NCBI RefSeq assembly: GCF_006491595.2 | Contig: NZ_VEVQ02000011.1 | Location: 62,001-126,000 of the forward strand | Direction: 5' to 3' | DNA length: 64,000 nucleotides | Source of the DNA: Flavobacterium jejuense | Lineage (GTDB): Bacteria > Bacteroidota > Bacteroidia > Flavobacteriales > Flavobacteriaceae | Program-made: the position numbers and the translations under genes | Part shown: piece by piece, positions 9,245 to 17,722 of the stretch | Position numbering within the stretch: the stretch's first letter is position 1 | Layout: each line of letters starts with the position of its first letter | The notes under the pieces: model-generated | The model's database searches: none | What the model was told of the DNA's origin: nothing | What the model saw: only the letters and a program-made list of their open reading frames with translations

Positions 9245-9667
9245 ATGTATTCAGCATTACAATCAGCACATTCTATTTTTGCTTATATCGTATTAGCAGT
9301 TTTATTTTTAGCATCAGTAAATGCCATTATGGGTATAGTTTCAAAAAAGATATTTACAGATAAAGATTTACGGATTTCTTTATTTGCTTTGATCTTGTCG
9401 CATATGCAACTGCTTCTTGGTTTAATCTTGTATTTTGTTTCTCCCTTAGGTTCTGCATCACTAGGAAATATGAATAAAGTTTTTAGATTAACTTCGTTAG
9501 AACATCCGTTAATTAATATTATTGCCTTAGCTTTAATTACAATCGGATGGTCTAAACATAAAAAAGAAGAAAGTAATAATGGAAAATTTAAAAAAATAGC
9601 CTTGTTTTACTCGATTGGATTGTTGTTAATTTTATCAAGAATACCTTGGTCTAGTTGGATGAGTTAA
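9245..9667 (+). CDS. Four-helix integral membrane protein, possibly cytochrome b-like
   Basis: A 140-residue protein with about four hydrophobic segments (near 10-30, 43-63, 85-101, 117-133). Each of the first three carries a His in or at the membrane (AHS, LSHMQ, EHPLIN), which would suit haem binding, although the family is not recognised with certainty. Its own promoter sits 25 bases upstream. The 3' end overlaps the RlpA-like gene by 13 bases, so the two are one transcript and probably translationally coupled. Confidence 0.7.
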   Translation: MYSALQSAHSIFAYIVLAVLFLASVNAIMGIVSKKIFTDKDLRISLFALILSHMQLLLGLILYFVSPLGSASLGNMNKVFRLTSLEHPLINIIALALITIGWSKHKKEESNNGKFKKIALFYSIGLLLILSRIPWSSWMS

Positions 9668-10179
9668 AAAAATTAATACAGAAGAATATAAAAATTTATA
9701 GCATAACAATATTATTTCTATTTCTTCTTATATGCATAAGTAGTTTTACTTGTAAACAAGAGAAACCGTTTTCAAGTAAAACTATTTTTTTAGATAGTAT
9801 TCTTACTAAAGACACTGTTTTATTGGATTCTGTCATTATGGATTCGGTTTTTTTAGAAGTGTCTTCTAAAACCCTTCCTATTTATAAAGAAAAAGCTCAT
9901 GCTTCCTATTATCATGATAGATTTAATGGAAAAAGAACAGCTAGTGGAGTTACTTTTGATAATGATGAATTTACTGCAGCTCACAAAAAGATACCATTTG
10001 GAACCAAGGTAAAAGTTACCAATATTGCCAATAATAAATGGGTGGTAGTTACAATAACGGATAGAGGTCCTTATTCTAAAGGAAGAGAAATTGACTTGTC
10101 AAAAGCCGCTTTTAAAAGTATTGCCCGAAATAAAGATGTTGGTGTCATGATAGTAAACCTTCAAATTATTAAAGAATAG
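9655..10179 (+). CDS. RlpA-like double-psi beta-barrel protein
   Basis: A 174-residue exported protein with a hydrophobic N-terminal segment ending ICISSFTCK, so it is possibly a lipoprotein or membrane-anchored. The C-terminal domain (about 80-172) is an RlpA-type double-psi beta-barrel: ASYYHDRFNGKRTASGVTF, then AAHKKIPFGTKVKVTN and ITDRGPYSKGREIDLSKAAF. The conserved Asp of the DRGP segment is present. Related proteins are septal peptidoglycan lytic transglycosylases or bind naked glycans. There is no SPOR domain, so this is the short form. The start overlaps the preceding membrane protein gene by 13 bases. Confidence 0.87.
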   Translation: MDELKKLIQKNIKIYSITILFLFLLICISSFTCKQEKPFSSKTIFLDSILTKDTVLLDSVIMDSVFLEVSSKTLPIYKEKAHASYYHDRFNGKRTASGVTFDNDEFTAAHKKIPFGTKVKVTNIANNKWVVVTITDRGPYSKGREIDLSKAAFKSIARNKDVGVMIVNLQIIKE

Positions 10180-10180
10180 A

Positions 10181-10204
10181 AATCAGCAAATGCTGATTTT
10201 TTTT
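10181..10204 (+). terminator. Intrinsic terminator
   Basis: AATCAGC pairs with GCTGATT around an AAAT-type loop, followed by seven T. It lies directly after the RlpA-like gene stop. Confidence 0.85.
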
Positions 10205-10239
10205 GCTTTAAACTTTTAACAAAAAATTAAGTTCGTTTA

Positions 10240-10257
10240 GTTCGGTAATTAGCGAAC
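10240..10257 (+). promoter_or_regulatory. Operator-like inverted repeat in the RND operon promoter
   Basis: GTTCGGTAATTAGCGAAC is an 18-base near-perfect palindrome with one G:G mismatch pair. It lies in the spacer just upstream of the -7 element (10264-10271), where a bound dimer would block polymerase. The first gene of the operon encodes a winged-helix regulator, so auto-repression is the simplest reading. Confidence 0.55.
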
Positions 10258-10263
10258 CTGAAT

Positions 10264-10271
10264 TATCTTTG
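10264..10271 (+). promoter_or_regulatory. -7 promoter element (TATCTTTG) of the RND efflux operon
   Basis: Perfect match to TAnnTTTG, 16 bases before the ATG of the regulator gene. No clear -33 TTTG is present at the normal spacing, which fits a promoter that is normally weak or repressed. Confidence 0.6.
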
Positions 10272-10287
10272 CCAAAATTATTTTACA

Positions 10288-10776
10288 ATGCAGGAAGAAA
10301 AACAGGAAATAATAGAATTGTTTGGAATTCATTTTGAACAATTATATAATATCCCTCCATTAGCCTCAAGGATTTTAGGAACATTAATCATAGATGGTTG
10401 TAAATCTGGATTGACCTTTGAAGATTTAGTTGAAAAAATGCAAGCGAGTAAAAGTTCCATTTCAACGAATTTAAATTTGTTGCTAAAAATGGAAAAAATT
10501 AATTATTTCACTATTGTAGGTGATAGAAAAAAATATTTTAAAGCAGCTCCTTTAAGTCAAAGATTGAATAATTATTTAACATTGGTGCATCATGAAAAAA
10601 TACTAATCGATAAAATAATTGATTATAGAGAGAAATACGTTTCTTGTTCACAAGAGCAAATAAACTTACAAAATAGTTATGCTTACAAAGAACACATGGA
10701 AAAAGCGGAACAACTTTTAATGAGCACTATAGAGAAATTCAAACAAATAGAAATCACAAATCAATCCAATAAATAA
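10288..10776 (+). CDS. GbsR/MarR-family transcriptional regulator of RND efflux
   Basis: A 162-residue DNA-binding protein. The N-terminal half is a winged helix-turn-helix of the GbsR/MarR type (LASRILGTLIIDGCKSGLTFEDLVEKMQASKSSISTNLNLLLKMEKI), and the C-terminal half is helical for dimerisation. It is the first gene of an operon with an efflux adaptor (13 bases downstream), pump and outer membrane channel, so it most likely represses the pump. A palindromic operator candidate sits in its own promoter. The inducer is unknown. Confidence 0.85.
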   Translation: MQEEKQEIIELFGIHFEQLYNIPPLASRILGTLIIDGCKSGLTFEDLVEKMQASKSSISTNLNLLLKMEKINYFTIVGDRKKYFKAAPLSQRLNNYLTLVHHEKILIDKIIDYREKYVSCSQEQINLQNSYAYKEHMEKAEQLLMSTIEKFKQIEITNQSNK

Positions 10777-10789
10777 AACTTTCCTTCCA

Positions 10790-11896
10790 ATGAATAAAAA
10801 ATATTTCACAACCCTTTTTACTATATCACTACTCATTTTGTCATGTAAAAATAAGGATGATTCTAAAGTAGCTCCACCTGTTTCATCATATAAAGTGGTT
10901 CAAGTTTCTAAAGATAATACAACATTAATTGCAGAATATCCAACTAAGTTAGAAGGAATCACAGATATTGACATTCGTCCAAAAGTAGATGGATATATTG
11001 AAAAAATTTATGTGGATGAAGGCCAAGAAGTAAAAAAAGGACAAATTCTTTTTAAATTAGAAACACAAACAGCTACTCAAGATGCAGCTGCTGCAAAAGC
11101 AAAAGTGGATGCCGCACAAGTTGAAGTTAATCGTTTAAAACCTCTTGTAGATCGAAAAATAATAAGTGATGTACAATTAGAAACTGCTAAAGCTAATTTA
11201 GCCAATGCAAAAAGTACTTATCAAGGAATAATTGCTAGAATAAATTATGCTACAATTAAAAGTCCGGTAAATGGAATTGTGGGAACTTTACCTTTAAGAA
11301 TTGGAAGCTATGTAAGTAGTCAAACCGTACAGCCCTTAACTAGAATTTCTGACATTAGCAAAGTTTACGCTTATTTTTCAATTAATGAAAAAGAACAATT
11401 AGACATCATGATGAATGCTGAAGGAGAAACATTTCAAGATAAAATTGGTAACATGCCTCCAGTGAATTTAGTTTTAAGTAATGGTGTTGTCTATCAGGAA
11501 ACAGGAAAAATAGAAACTTTTAGCGGTCAGGCCAATACACAAACAGGTTCGTTCAATGTGAGAGCTAGTTTCCCAAATCCAAATCGATTACTACGATCTG
11601 GTGCAAGTGGAACAATTCAAATTCCTACTAATTTAAAAGAGGTCATTTTAATTCCACAAAATGCAACAGTAGAATTACAAGACAAACGAATTGCTCTAAT
11701 TGTAGACAAGGAAAACAAGGTGAAATTTGTTCCTATTGAAGTTCGTGCTGTTTCTGGTGGAAAATACTTCGTAGTAGATAAAGGATTAACTATAAATGAC
11801 AAATTCTTAGTGGAAGGTGTTGGAATTGTAACAGAAGGTACACCAATTAAGCCAGAAGTTATCAATTTAAAAGAACTAGATAATCCTAAAAAATAA
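10790..11896 (+). CDS. RND efflux periplasmic adaptor (membrane fusion) lipoprotein
   Basis: AcrA/MexA-type adaptor that bridges the inner membrane pump and the outer membrane channel. The protein is 368 residues. A lipoprotein signal ends LLILSC with Cys19. The first lipoyl half-motif (IRPKVDGYIEKIYVDEGQEVKKGQILFKLE) is followed by a short coiled coil (about 95-145). The second lipoyl half (ATIKSPVNGIVGTLPLRIGSYV) is then followed by the beta-barrel and membrane-proximal domains. It is second in the operon, 19 bases before the pump gene. Confidence 0.95.
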   Translation: MNKKYFTTLFTISLLILSCKNKDDSKVAPPVSSYKVVQVSKDNTTLIAEYPTKLEGITDIDIRPKVDGYIEKIYVDEGQEVKKGQILFKLETQTATQDAAAAKAKVDAAQVEVNRLKPLVDRKIISDVQLETAKANLANAKSTYQGIIARINYATIKSPVNGIVGTLPLRIGSYVSSQTVQPLTRISDISKVYAYFSINEKEQLDIMMNAEGETFQDKIGNMPPVNLVLSNGVVYQETGKIETFSGQANTQTGSFNVRASFPNPNRLLRSGASGTIQIPTNLKEVILIPQNATVELQDKRIALIVDKENKVKFVPIEVRAVSGGKYFVVDKGLTINDKFLVEGVGIVTEGTPIKPEVINLKELDNPKK

Positions 11897-11915
11897 TAGA
11901 CAAACTTTAAAAACT

Positions 11916-14900
11916 ATGTTTTCAAAATTTATTGACAGACCCGTATTGTCAACGGTGATTTCTATTATCATCGTTATCTTGGGAGTTTTAGGATTAGCCT
12001 CGCTTCCAGTGTCACAATATCCAGAAATAGCTCCACCAACGGTATCAGTATCTGCAAATTACCAAGGCGCAAGTGCGGAAGTGGTTATGAATTCTGTGGT
12101 AATTCCATTAGAAGAGCAAATCAACGGTGTGGAAGATATGACTTACATGACTTCTACTTCAAATAATGATGGTTCTGCGTCCATCAATATTTATTTTAAA
12201 TTAGGGACCAATCCTGATTTAGCTGCCGTAAATGTTCAAAATAGGGTTTCCCGTGCCACACCTTTATTGCCTCAAGAAGTTACAAGATCTGGAGTCACAA
12301 CTTCTAAAAGACAAAGTGATAATATCTTGATTTTATCCTTGTACAGCGAAAATGAAGAGTATGATGATACTTTTCTTCAAAATTATGCAAATATCAACAT
12401 TTTACCGAAAATCAAACGTGTTGCTGGTGTTGGTGATGCCATAATATTTGGACAAAGAGATTACTCGATGCGTATTTGGTTGAAACCTGATGTAATGGCT
12501 TCTTATGGATTAGTTCCTTCTGATGTAACCGCTTTATTAGCGGAACAAAATATTGAAGCTGCTCCAGGTCAATTGGGAGAAAGTGGGGATCAATCATTCC
12601 AGTATGCTTTAAAATACAAAGGGCGTTTAAAAAGTACAGAAGAGTTTGAACAAATCGTTGTTCGTTCTACTCCAAACGGTGAAATACTTCGTTTAAAAGA
12701 TGTAGCAAGAATAGAATTAGGCGCTGTTAGTTATGCAGGTAGTGCTCAAACAAATGGTAACAAATCGATTGCAATTGCCATTGCTCAAACAGCTGGTTCA
12801 AACGCTCAGGAAGTTATTGAAGGCTCATTAAAAGTTTTAGATAAAGCAAAAATAAGTTTTCCAAAAGGAGTAAATTATGCCACTTTAATTAACGCAAATG
12901 ACTTCTTAGATGAATCCATAACGAAAGTAATTCATACTTTAATTGAAGCTTTTTTATTGGTGTTTTTAGTGGTTTTTGTTTTCTTACAAGATTGGAGATC
13001 CACATTAATTCCTGCCATATCAGTTCCAGTAGCCATTGTAGGAACGTTCTTTTTCTTAAGTCTATTTGGCTTTACCATTAATTTATTAACGCTATTTGCA
13101 TTGGTACTTGCCGTCGGAATTGTAGTGGACGATGCTATAGTAGTTGTAGAAGCTGTACACGCTAAAATGGAAGCAGGAGAACATGATCCCAAAAAAGCAG
13201 CTCATAGTGCTATGAATGATATAAGTAGTGCGATTATTTCAATAACACTAGTAATGTCAGCCGTTTTCATACCTGTATCATTTATTAGTGGTTCTGCTGG
13301 AGTTTTCTACAAACAATTCGGATTAACATTAGCCGTTGCCATTGTATTATCTGCTATTAATGCATTGACACTTTCACCTGCTTTATGTGCCATTTTCTTA
13401 AAACCACATAGTGAAGAAGAAAAGAAAAAAGGTCTTTTACAACGTTTTTACTCATCATTCAATATCGCTTTTGAAGCTACAACTATAAAATATAGAAAAT
13501 CAGTAGAGTTTTTTATAAAAAGAAAATGGTTAGCTTTTTTAGGAATTGCAATTTTTGCTGGACTATTTGTTTTATTATTAAATGTTACACCTAAAGCATT
13601 CGTGCCAGGTGAAGATACTGGTGCTATTTTGTCTGATGTATCGCTTCCTCCAGGAACTTCTTTAGAAAGAACGGAAGAAGTATTATTACAAATTGAAAAT
13701 AAAGTTAAAGATCTACCAGAAATAAAAGAAGTACTTCGTATTTCTGGTCGAAGTTTAATTAGTGGTACAGGAAGTAACTACGGGATGGTAATTGTAAAAT
13801 TAAAACCATGGGCTGATAGACCTGATGCTAATCAAGAAATTTCAGTTGTTGTAGGTGAATTATTTAAACGCGCTGCTGCTGTTAAAGATGCTAAAGTATT
13901 GTTTTTTGCTCGTCCAACTTTAGTAGGGTTTGGATTCACAAACGGATTTGAATTCCAATTGCAAGATCAAAAAGGAGGAACAATTAAAGAATTAAGTGAA
14001 GTTAATAACAAATTTTTAGCGGCCTTAAATAGCCGTCCCGAAATTAAATATGCAGCAACTTCTTTTTCTCCAAATTATCCGCAATATCGTATTGATCTTA
14101 ATGTTGCAGCGATTAAAAATTCAGGATTAACTGTTACCGATGTTTTAGGAACCATGCAAGGTTATTATGGTGGAGTTTATGCTTCTAACTTTAATAAATT
14201 TGGAAAACAATATCGCGTAGTCTATCAAGCTGAACCAAAATTCAGAACGGATCCAGAATCCTTAAATAATATAATGGTTAGAAATAATGAAGGTACAATG
14301 GCTCCAATTTCTCAATTTGTAACCTTAAAAAAAGTTTTTGGACCACAAGCAATTGATCGTTTCAACTTATTTACGTCTGTTAAAATTACAGGGGCACCAA
14401 ATGATGGATTCAGTACTGGTGATGCTATTCAGGCTATTGAAGAAGTGGCCAGTCAAAGTTTGCCAATTGGATATGGATATGAGTATTCAGGAATGACACG
14501 TGAAGAAATTAGTGCAGGTGGACAAACACTTTTTATTTTTCTTCTTTGTTTAGTTTTTGTTTATTTCTTGTTAGCTGCTCAATATGAAAGTTATTTACTG
14601 CCATTTGCAGTTTTATTATCCTTACCTGTTGGTTTAGCTGGAGCTTATATTTTTGCTTATTTCTTTAATGTAAGTGATAATATTTATCTTCAAATTACAC
14701 TGATTATGCTTATTGGTTTATTAGCTAAAAATGCTATTCTAATTGTAGAGTTTGCTGCAGATGCCAGAAGAAAAGGTTGGAGTATTGCTCAAGCAGCTAT
14801 TCAAGGGGCAACAGCACGTTTACGTCCTATTTTGATGACCTCTTTTGCCTTTATCCTTGGATTAATGCCATTAATGTTGGCTAAAGGAGCTGGAGCAGTT

Positions 14901-15062
14901 GGAAATAATGCTATTGGAACAGGAGCTATTGGAGGAATGTTGATTGGAACAATTTTAGGGGTTTTTGTAATTCCAGTTCTATTTATCATTTTCCAAGGGC
15001 TGCAAGAAAGAGTAAGCAGCAAAACTATTGAAACAACTAAGGGAGATGCTGAAACTGTATAA
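11916..15062 (+). CDS. RND multidrug efflux permease (AcrB/HAE1 family)
   Basis: Inner membrane proton-driven drug pump of 1048 residues, the normal size, with 12 membrane segments and two large periplasmic loops. It starts with MFSKFIDRPVLSTVISIIIVILG, as in AcrB. The proton-relay Asp pair is in TM4 (VGIVVDDAIVVVEAV) and the matching Lys in TM10 (LLAKNAILIVEFA). The porter-domain GVEDMTYMTS and SRATPLLPQEV segments are also clear. The subfamily is hydrophobic/amphiphilic efflux, not heavy metal. Substrates cannot be predicted from sequence alone. Confidence 0.97.
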   Translation: MFSKFIDRPVLSTVISIIIVILGVLGLASLPVSQYPEIAPPTVSVSANYQGASAEVVMNSVVIPLEEQINGVEDMTYMTSTSNNDGSASINIYFKLGTNPDLAAVNVQNRVSRATPLLPQEVTRSGVTTSKRQSDNILILSLYSENEEYDDTFLQNYANINILPKIKRVAGVGDAIIFGQRDYSMRIWLKPDVMASYGLVPSDVTALLAEQNIEAAPGQLGESGDQSFQYALKYKGRLKSTEEFEQIVVRSTPNGEILRLKDVARIELGAVSYAGSAQTNGNKSIAIAIAQTAGSNAQEVIEGSLKVLDKAKISFPKGVNYATLINANDFLDESITKVIHTLIEAFLLVFLVVFVFLQDWRSTLIPAISVPVAIVGTFFFLSLFGFTINLLTLFALVLAVGIVVDDAIVVVEAVHAKMEAGEHDPKKAAHSAMNDISSAIISITLVMSAVFIPVSFISGSAGVFYKQFGLTLAVAIVLSAINALTLSPALCAIFLKPHSEEEKKKGLLQRFYSSFNIAFEATTIKYRKSVEFFIKRKWLAFLGIAIFAGLFVLLLNVTPKAFVPGEDTGAILSDVSLPPGTSLERTEEVLLQIENKVKDLPEIKEVLRISGRSLISGTGSNYGMVIVKLKPWADRPDANQEISVVVGELFKRAAAVKDAKVLFFARPTLVGFGFTNGFEFQLQDQKGGTIKELSEVNNKFLAALNSRPEIKYAATSFSPNYPQYRIDLNVAAIKNSGLTVTDVLGTMQGYYGGVYASNFNKFGKQYRVVYQAEPKFRTDPESLNNIMVRNNEGTMAPISQFVTLKKVFGPQAIDRFNLFTSVKITGAPNDGFSTGDAIQAIEEVASQSLPIGYGYEYSGMTREEISAGGQTLFIFLLCLVFVYFLLAAQYESYLLPFAVLLSLPVGLAGAYIFAYFFNVSDNIYLQITLIMLIGLLAKNAILIVEFAADARRKGWSIAQAAIQGATARLRPILMTSFAFILGLMPLMLAKGAGAVGNNAIGTGAIGGMLIGTILGVFVIPVLFIIFQGLQERVSSKTIETTKGDAETV

Positions 15063-15072
15063 GATTAAAAAA

Positions 15073-16464
15073 ATGAGAAAACAAAATATAATTAAAGGAA
15101 GTCTTTTAATAGTTACTATGTTGTTAGTGCAATCGTGTTTTGTAGCCAAAAACTATGAAACTCCAAAAGTAACAACTGATAATTTATACCGTACAGAACA
15201 AACTATTGATAGTACATCATTAGCTATGATTTCTTGGAACCAATTATTTACTGATGCCTTATTACAAGGATATATCAATGAAGGGTTGCAAAATAATTTA
15301 GATATGCAAATTGCTTTACAAAGTATGGCTGCTGCAGAAGCTACTATGAAACAAGGTAAAGCGGGTTATTTTCCAACACTAAACGGAAATGCAACTTGGA
15401 CACACCAAGAGATTTCTAAAAATAGTCAGTTTGGTAGTCTTTTTAGTAGTATAGACCAATACGAAATGTCTGCCAAATTATCATGGGAAGCTGATATTTG
15501 GGGAAAAATTAGGAGTAATAAAAGAGCTTCTGTAGCACAATATTTACAAACACAAGCTGCAAAACAAGCCATACAAACAGAATTAGTGGCTAACATTGCA
15601 TCTTTATACTACCAATTATTAGCTATAGATGCTCAAATAGAAGTTGTTACTAAAACTATGGATAACAGAGACAAAAGTGTGGAAGTTATCACAGCATTAA
15701 AAGAATCAGGAAGTGTTAATGAAGTAGCAGTACAGCAAACAGAAGCACAAAAATATGCTACTGAAATTATTTTGAAAGATCTGGAATATAATCGTAAAGT
15801 ATTAGAAAATTCATTTAATCAACTTTTAGGTAAAGCTCCCAATACAGTTACACGTTCAATTTTTGAAAATCAGAAAATTGATGCTAATGTGAAAGTAGGT
15901 TTGCCTGCATATTTATTGAGTAAAAGACCAGATGTTGTGGCAGCTGAATTAAATTTCAGAAACACATTTGAATTAACAAATGTGGCTAGAAGTTCTTTTT
16001 ATCCTTCTTTAACAGTAAATGCAACAGGTGGTTTACAAGCTTTAGAACTAAAAGATTGGTTTAATACTAAATCAATTTTTGCAAATATTATAACAGGTTT
16101 AACTCAACCTATTTTTAATCAACGTCAAAATAAAACGCGCTTAGAAGTAGCTAAAGCCAATCAAAAGAAAGCATATTTGCAATTTGAAAAAGCGTTATTG
16201 GTAGCTGGAAAAGAAGTTTCAGATGCATTAGCTAGCTATGAAAATGAAACTGATAAATTATCGATTCGCAAAAAGCAATTAGAAGCACTTACAAAAGCAG
16301 CCGATTATTCAGATGAATTATTACAATACGGATTGGTAAATTACCTTGAAGTATTGACGGCAAAAGATAATGCTTTGAATACAGAAATAAATTATATCGA
16401 TAATAAATTTAATCAACTTAATGCAGTTATAAACTTGTATAAAGCTTTAGGAGGTGGTAATTAA
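15073..16464 (+). CDS. Outer membrane efflux lipoprotein (TolC/NodT family)
   Basis: Outer membrane channel of the tripartite pump. The chosen ATG at 15073, ten bases after the permease stop, gives 463 residues and a clean lipoprotein signal (VTMLLVQSC, Cys22). A longer frame from 15028 would overlap the permease by 35 bases and spoil the signal peptide. Two repeats of the OEP fold are visible: the first with ISWNQLFTDALLQGYI and LSWEADIWGKIRSNKRAS, the second with LLSKRPDVVAAELNFRNTFELTNVARSSFYPSLT. It ends in a helical segment and closes the operon before a strong terminator. Confidence 0.95.
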   Translation: MRKQNIIKGSLLIVTMLLVQSCFVAKNYETPKVTTDNLYRTEQTIDSTSLAMISWNQLFTDALLQGYINEGLQNNLDMQIALQSMAAAEATMKQGKAGYFPTLNGNATWTHQEISKNSQFGSLFSSIDQYEMSAKLSWEADIWGKIRSNKRASVAQYLQTQAAKQAIQTELVANIASLYYQLLAIDAQIEVVTKTMDNRDKSVEVITALKESGSVNEVAVQQTEAQKYATEIILKDLEYNRKVLENSFNQLLGKAPNTVTRSIFENQKIDANVKVGLPAYLLSKRPDVVAAELNFRNTFELTNVARSSFYPSLTVNATGGLQALELKDWFNTKSIFANIITGLTQPIFNQRQNKTRLEVAKANQKKAYLQFEKALLVAGKEVSDALASYENETDKLSIRKKQLEALTKAADYSDELLQYGLVNYLEVLTAKDNALNTEINYIDNKFNQLNAVINLYKALGGGN

Positions 16465-16470
16465 TTCAAT

Positions 16471-16499
16471 AAAAATCCTGTTTTTACAGGATTTTTTTA
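16471..16499 (+). terminator. Intrinsic terminator of the RND operon
   Basis: AAAAATCCTGT pairs with ACAGGATTTTT around a TTTT loop, with T-run. It ends only eight bases before the TetR gene start, so TetR needs read-through or a promoter that lies inside or upstream of this hairpin. Confidence 0.9.
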
Positions 16500-16506
16500 T
16501 TTTTTT

Positions 16507-17088
16507 ATGGATAGAAAAGATGAAATATTGGAAAAAGCTTTAGACCATTTTCTCAAGAATGGAAGTAAAGTAATTACTATGGATGATATTGCCCATGAAT
16601 TTGGATTGTCCAAAAAAACACTTTACTCGCTTTTTGAAAATAAAGAAGCACTTCTAAAAGAAGCAGTAGATTTGCTTTGGAATAATTTTTTACAGGATGT
16701 GAATATCATAAAAAACAATGAAGATAATCCTCTTAGTAAAATCATTAGTATTTATACAATTGCTATTCAAAATATAAGCACAATTAATCCTATTTTTTTA
16801 TTCAGTTTAAAAAAATACCATCATGACGCTATGGGTGTTTATGAAAACTATAAGGTTTTTATGTTTGAAAAAGTAGTGAATCCTTTGCTAGAGGAAGCAA
16901 GAGATCAAAAACTAATTAGAGCAAATATTGATATTGATTTTTTTCATAAGATTAACTTCGAAGATATTGATGAAAAGCTATGGAAATACAAAATTTTTGA
17001 AAAGTATTCCATTCAAGAAGCGATTGATTATTTCATCATTTTAAAATTGAAAGGAATTATAACTAAAGATAATTTCGATTTTATTTAA
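16507..17088 (+). CDS. TetR/AcrR-family transcriptional regulator
   Basis: A 193-residue regulator. The N-terminal helix-turn-helix is typical (ILEKALDHFLKNGSKVITMDDIAHEFGLSKKTLYSLFENKEALLKEAV, about 6-52), and the rest is an all-helical ligand and dimer domain without recognisable identity. It directly follows the efflux operon, so it may be a second regulator of the same pump. The start is squeezed against the pump operon terminator, so its expression is likely low or comes from a promoter within the outer membrane factor gene. It converges with the CYTH gene, eight bases away. Confidence 0.88.
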   Translation: MDRKDEILEKALDHFLKNGSKVITMDDIAHEFGLSKKTLYSLFENKEALLKEAVDLLWNNFLQDVNIIKNNEDNPLSKIISIYTIAIQNISTINPIFLFSLKKYHHDAMGVYENYKVFMFEKVVNPLLEEARDQKLIRANIDIDFFHKINFEDIDEKLWKYKIFEKYSIQEAIDYFIILKLKGIITKDNFDFI

Positions 17089-17096
17089 TAGGTATT

Positions 17097-17564
17097 TTAC
17101 CAACTCCTAAAAGGGTGCTTACTTAAATAAGAATTATAATAGCGTTTATCTGTAGTAACTTCTTCACCCAACCAATCTGGAATTTCAAAAGTTTCCTCTT
17201 CACTAGAAAGTTCAATTTCCGCCATGACCAATCCTTCGTTTTCTCCTGTAAAAACATCTACTTCATAGACATGAATACCTACTATAACTTCATAACGCGT
17301 TTTATCAATAATCACTTTTTCGCACAAAGCTAATAATTGTTCGGCTTCTTCAATAGGAATTTCCTTTTCCCATTCCATTCTACTCATTCCTGTTGCATTA
17401 CTTTGTCCTTTAATTGTAAGATAGCCATTATCACCTTTTATGCGCACACGCACCGTTCTTTCAGGAGCACTTGACAAATACCCTTGAACAATTCGATTAT
17501 GTTTCACTGCTTCTTTCATAAAAGCAGTCGATTTTACCAAAAATTTGCGTTCAATTTCAATCAT
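17097..17564 (-). CDS. CYTH domain protein (triphosphate tunnel metalloenzyme)
   Basis: A 155-residue single-domain protein of the CYTH superfamily. It opens with the signature EIERKFLV. Alternating charged strands that build the tunnel follow: RTVRVRIKGDNGYLTIKG, RMEWEKEIP, IIDKTRYEV, YEVDVFTGENEGLVMAEIEL and the C-terminal VTTDKRYYNSYL. Bacterial relatives hydrolyse inorganic triphosphate or other triphosphates. Adenylate cyclase activity is possible but less likely in this short form. The upstream side carries a dispersed repeat element, beginning about 24 bases from the ATG. Confidence 0.9.
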   Translation of the reverse strand: MIEIERKFLVKSTAFMKEAVKHNRIVQGYLSSAPERTVRVRIKGDNGYLTIKGQSNATGMSRMEWEKEIPIEEAEQLLALCEKVIIDKTRYEVIVGIHVYEVDVFTGENEGLVMAEIELSSEEETFEIPDWLGEEVTTDKRYYNSYLSKHPFRSW

Positions 17565-17587
17565 AAAGCACTATTTTTTATTTTTAA

Positions 17588-17693
17588 GGAGCTATTTCCT
17601 GCTATTCGCTACAATCTTTTATTGCCAGAAAAAAAATATTCTACTACTAATTGGGTTAAGCAATAAAAGGATTTTCACTACTATCAGGGCTAG
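17588..17693 (+). repeat. Dispersed RNA-like repeat element, copy A
   Basis: The element starts GGAGCTATTTCCTGCT and ends ATCAGGGCTAG. Inside, AATCTTTTATTG (17613-17624) pairs with CAATAAAAGGATT (17661-17673) to form a central stem with one G-U or bulge. The same ends, with a wholly different but still paired centre, recur at 35876-35984. It lies in the divergent gap between the CYTH gene (minus) and dinB (plus). No protein is encoded. Whether it matches a known family (for example the flavo-1 RNA motif) cannot be decided here. Confidence 0.7.
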
Positions 17694-17710
17694 GGAAACC
17701 AAATATACCA

Positions 17711-17718
17711 TAAATTTG
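17711..17718 (+). promoter_or_regulatory. dinB: -7 promoter element (TAAATTTG) of dinB
   Basis: Perfect TAnnTTTG match ending only four bases before the dinB ATG (17723). Transcription from it would start at or next to the start codon, so the message would be leaderless or nearly so. No TTG was seen at the -33 position. Confidence 0.5.
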
Positions 17719-17722
17719 TAAT

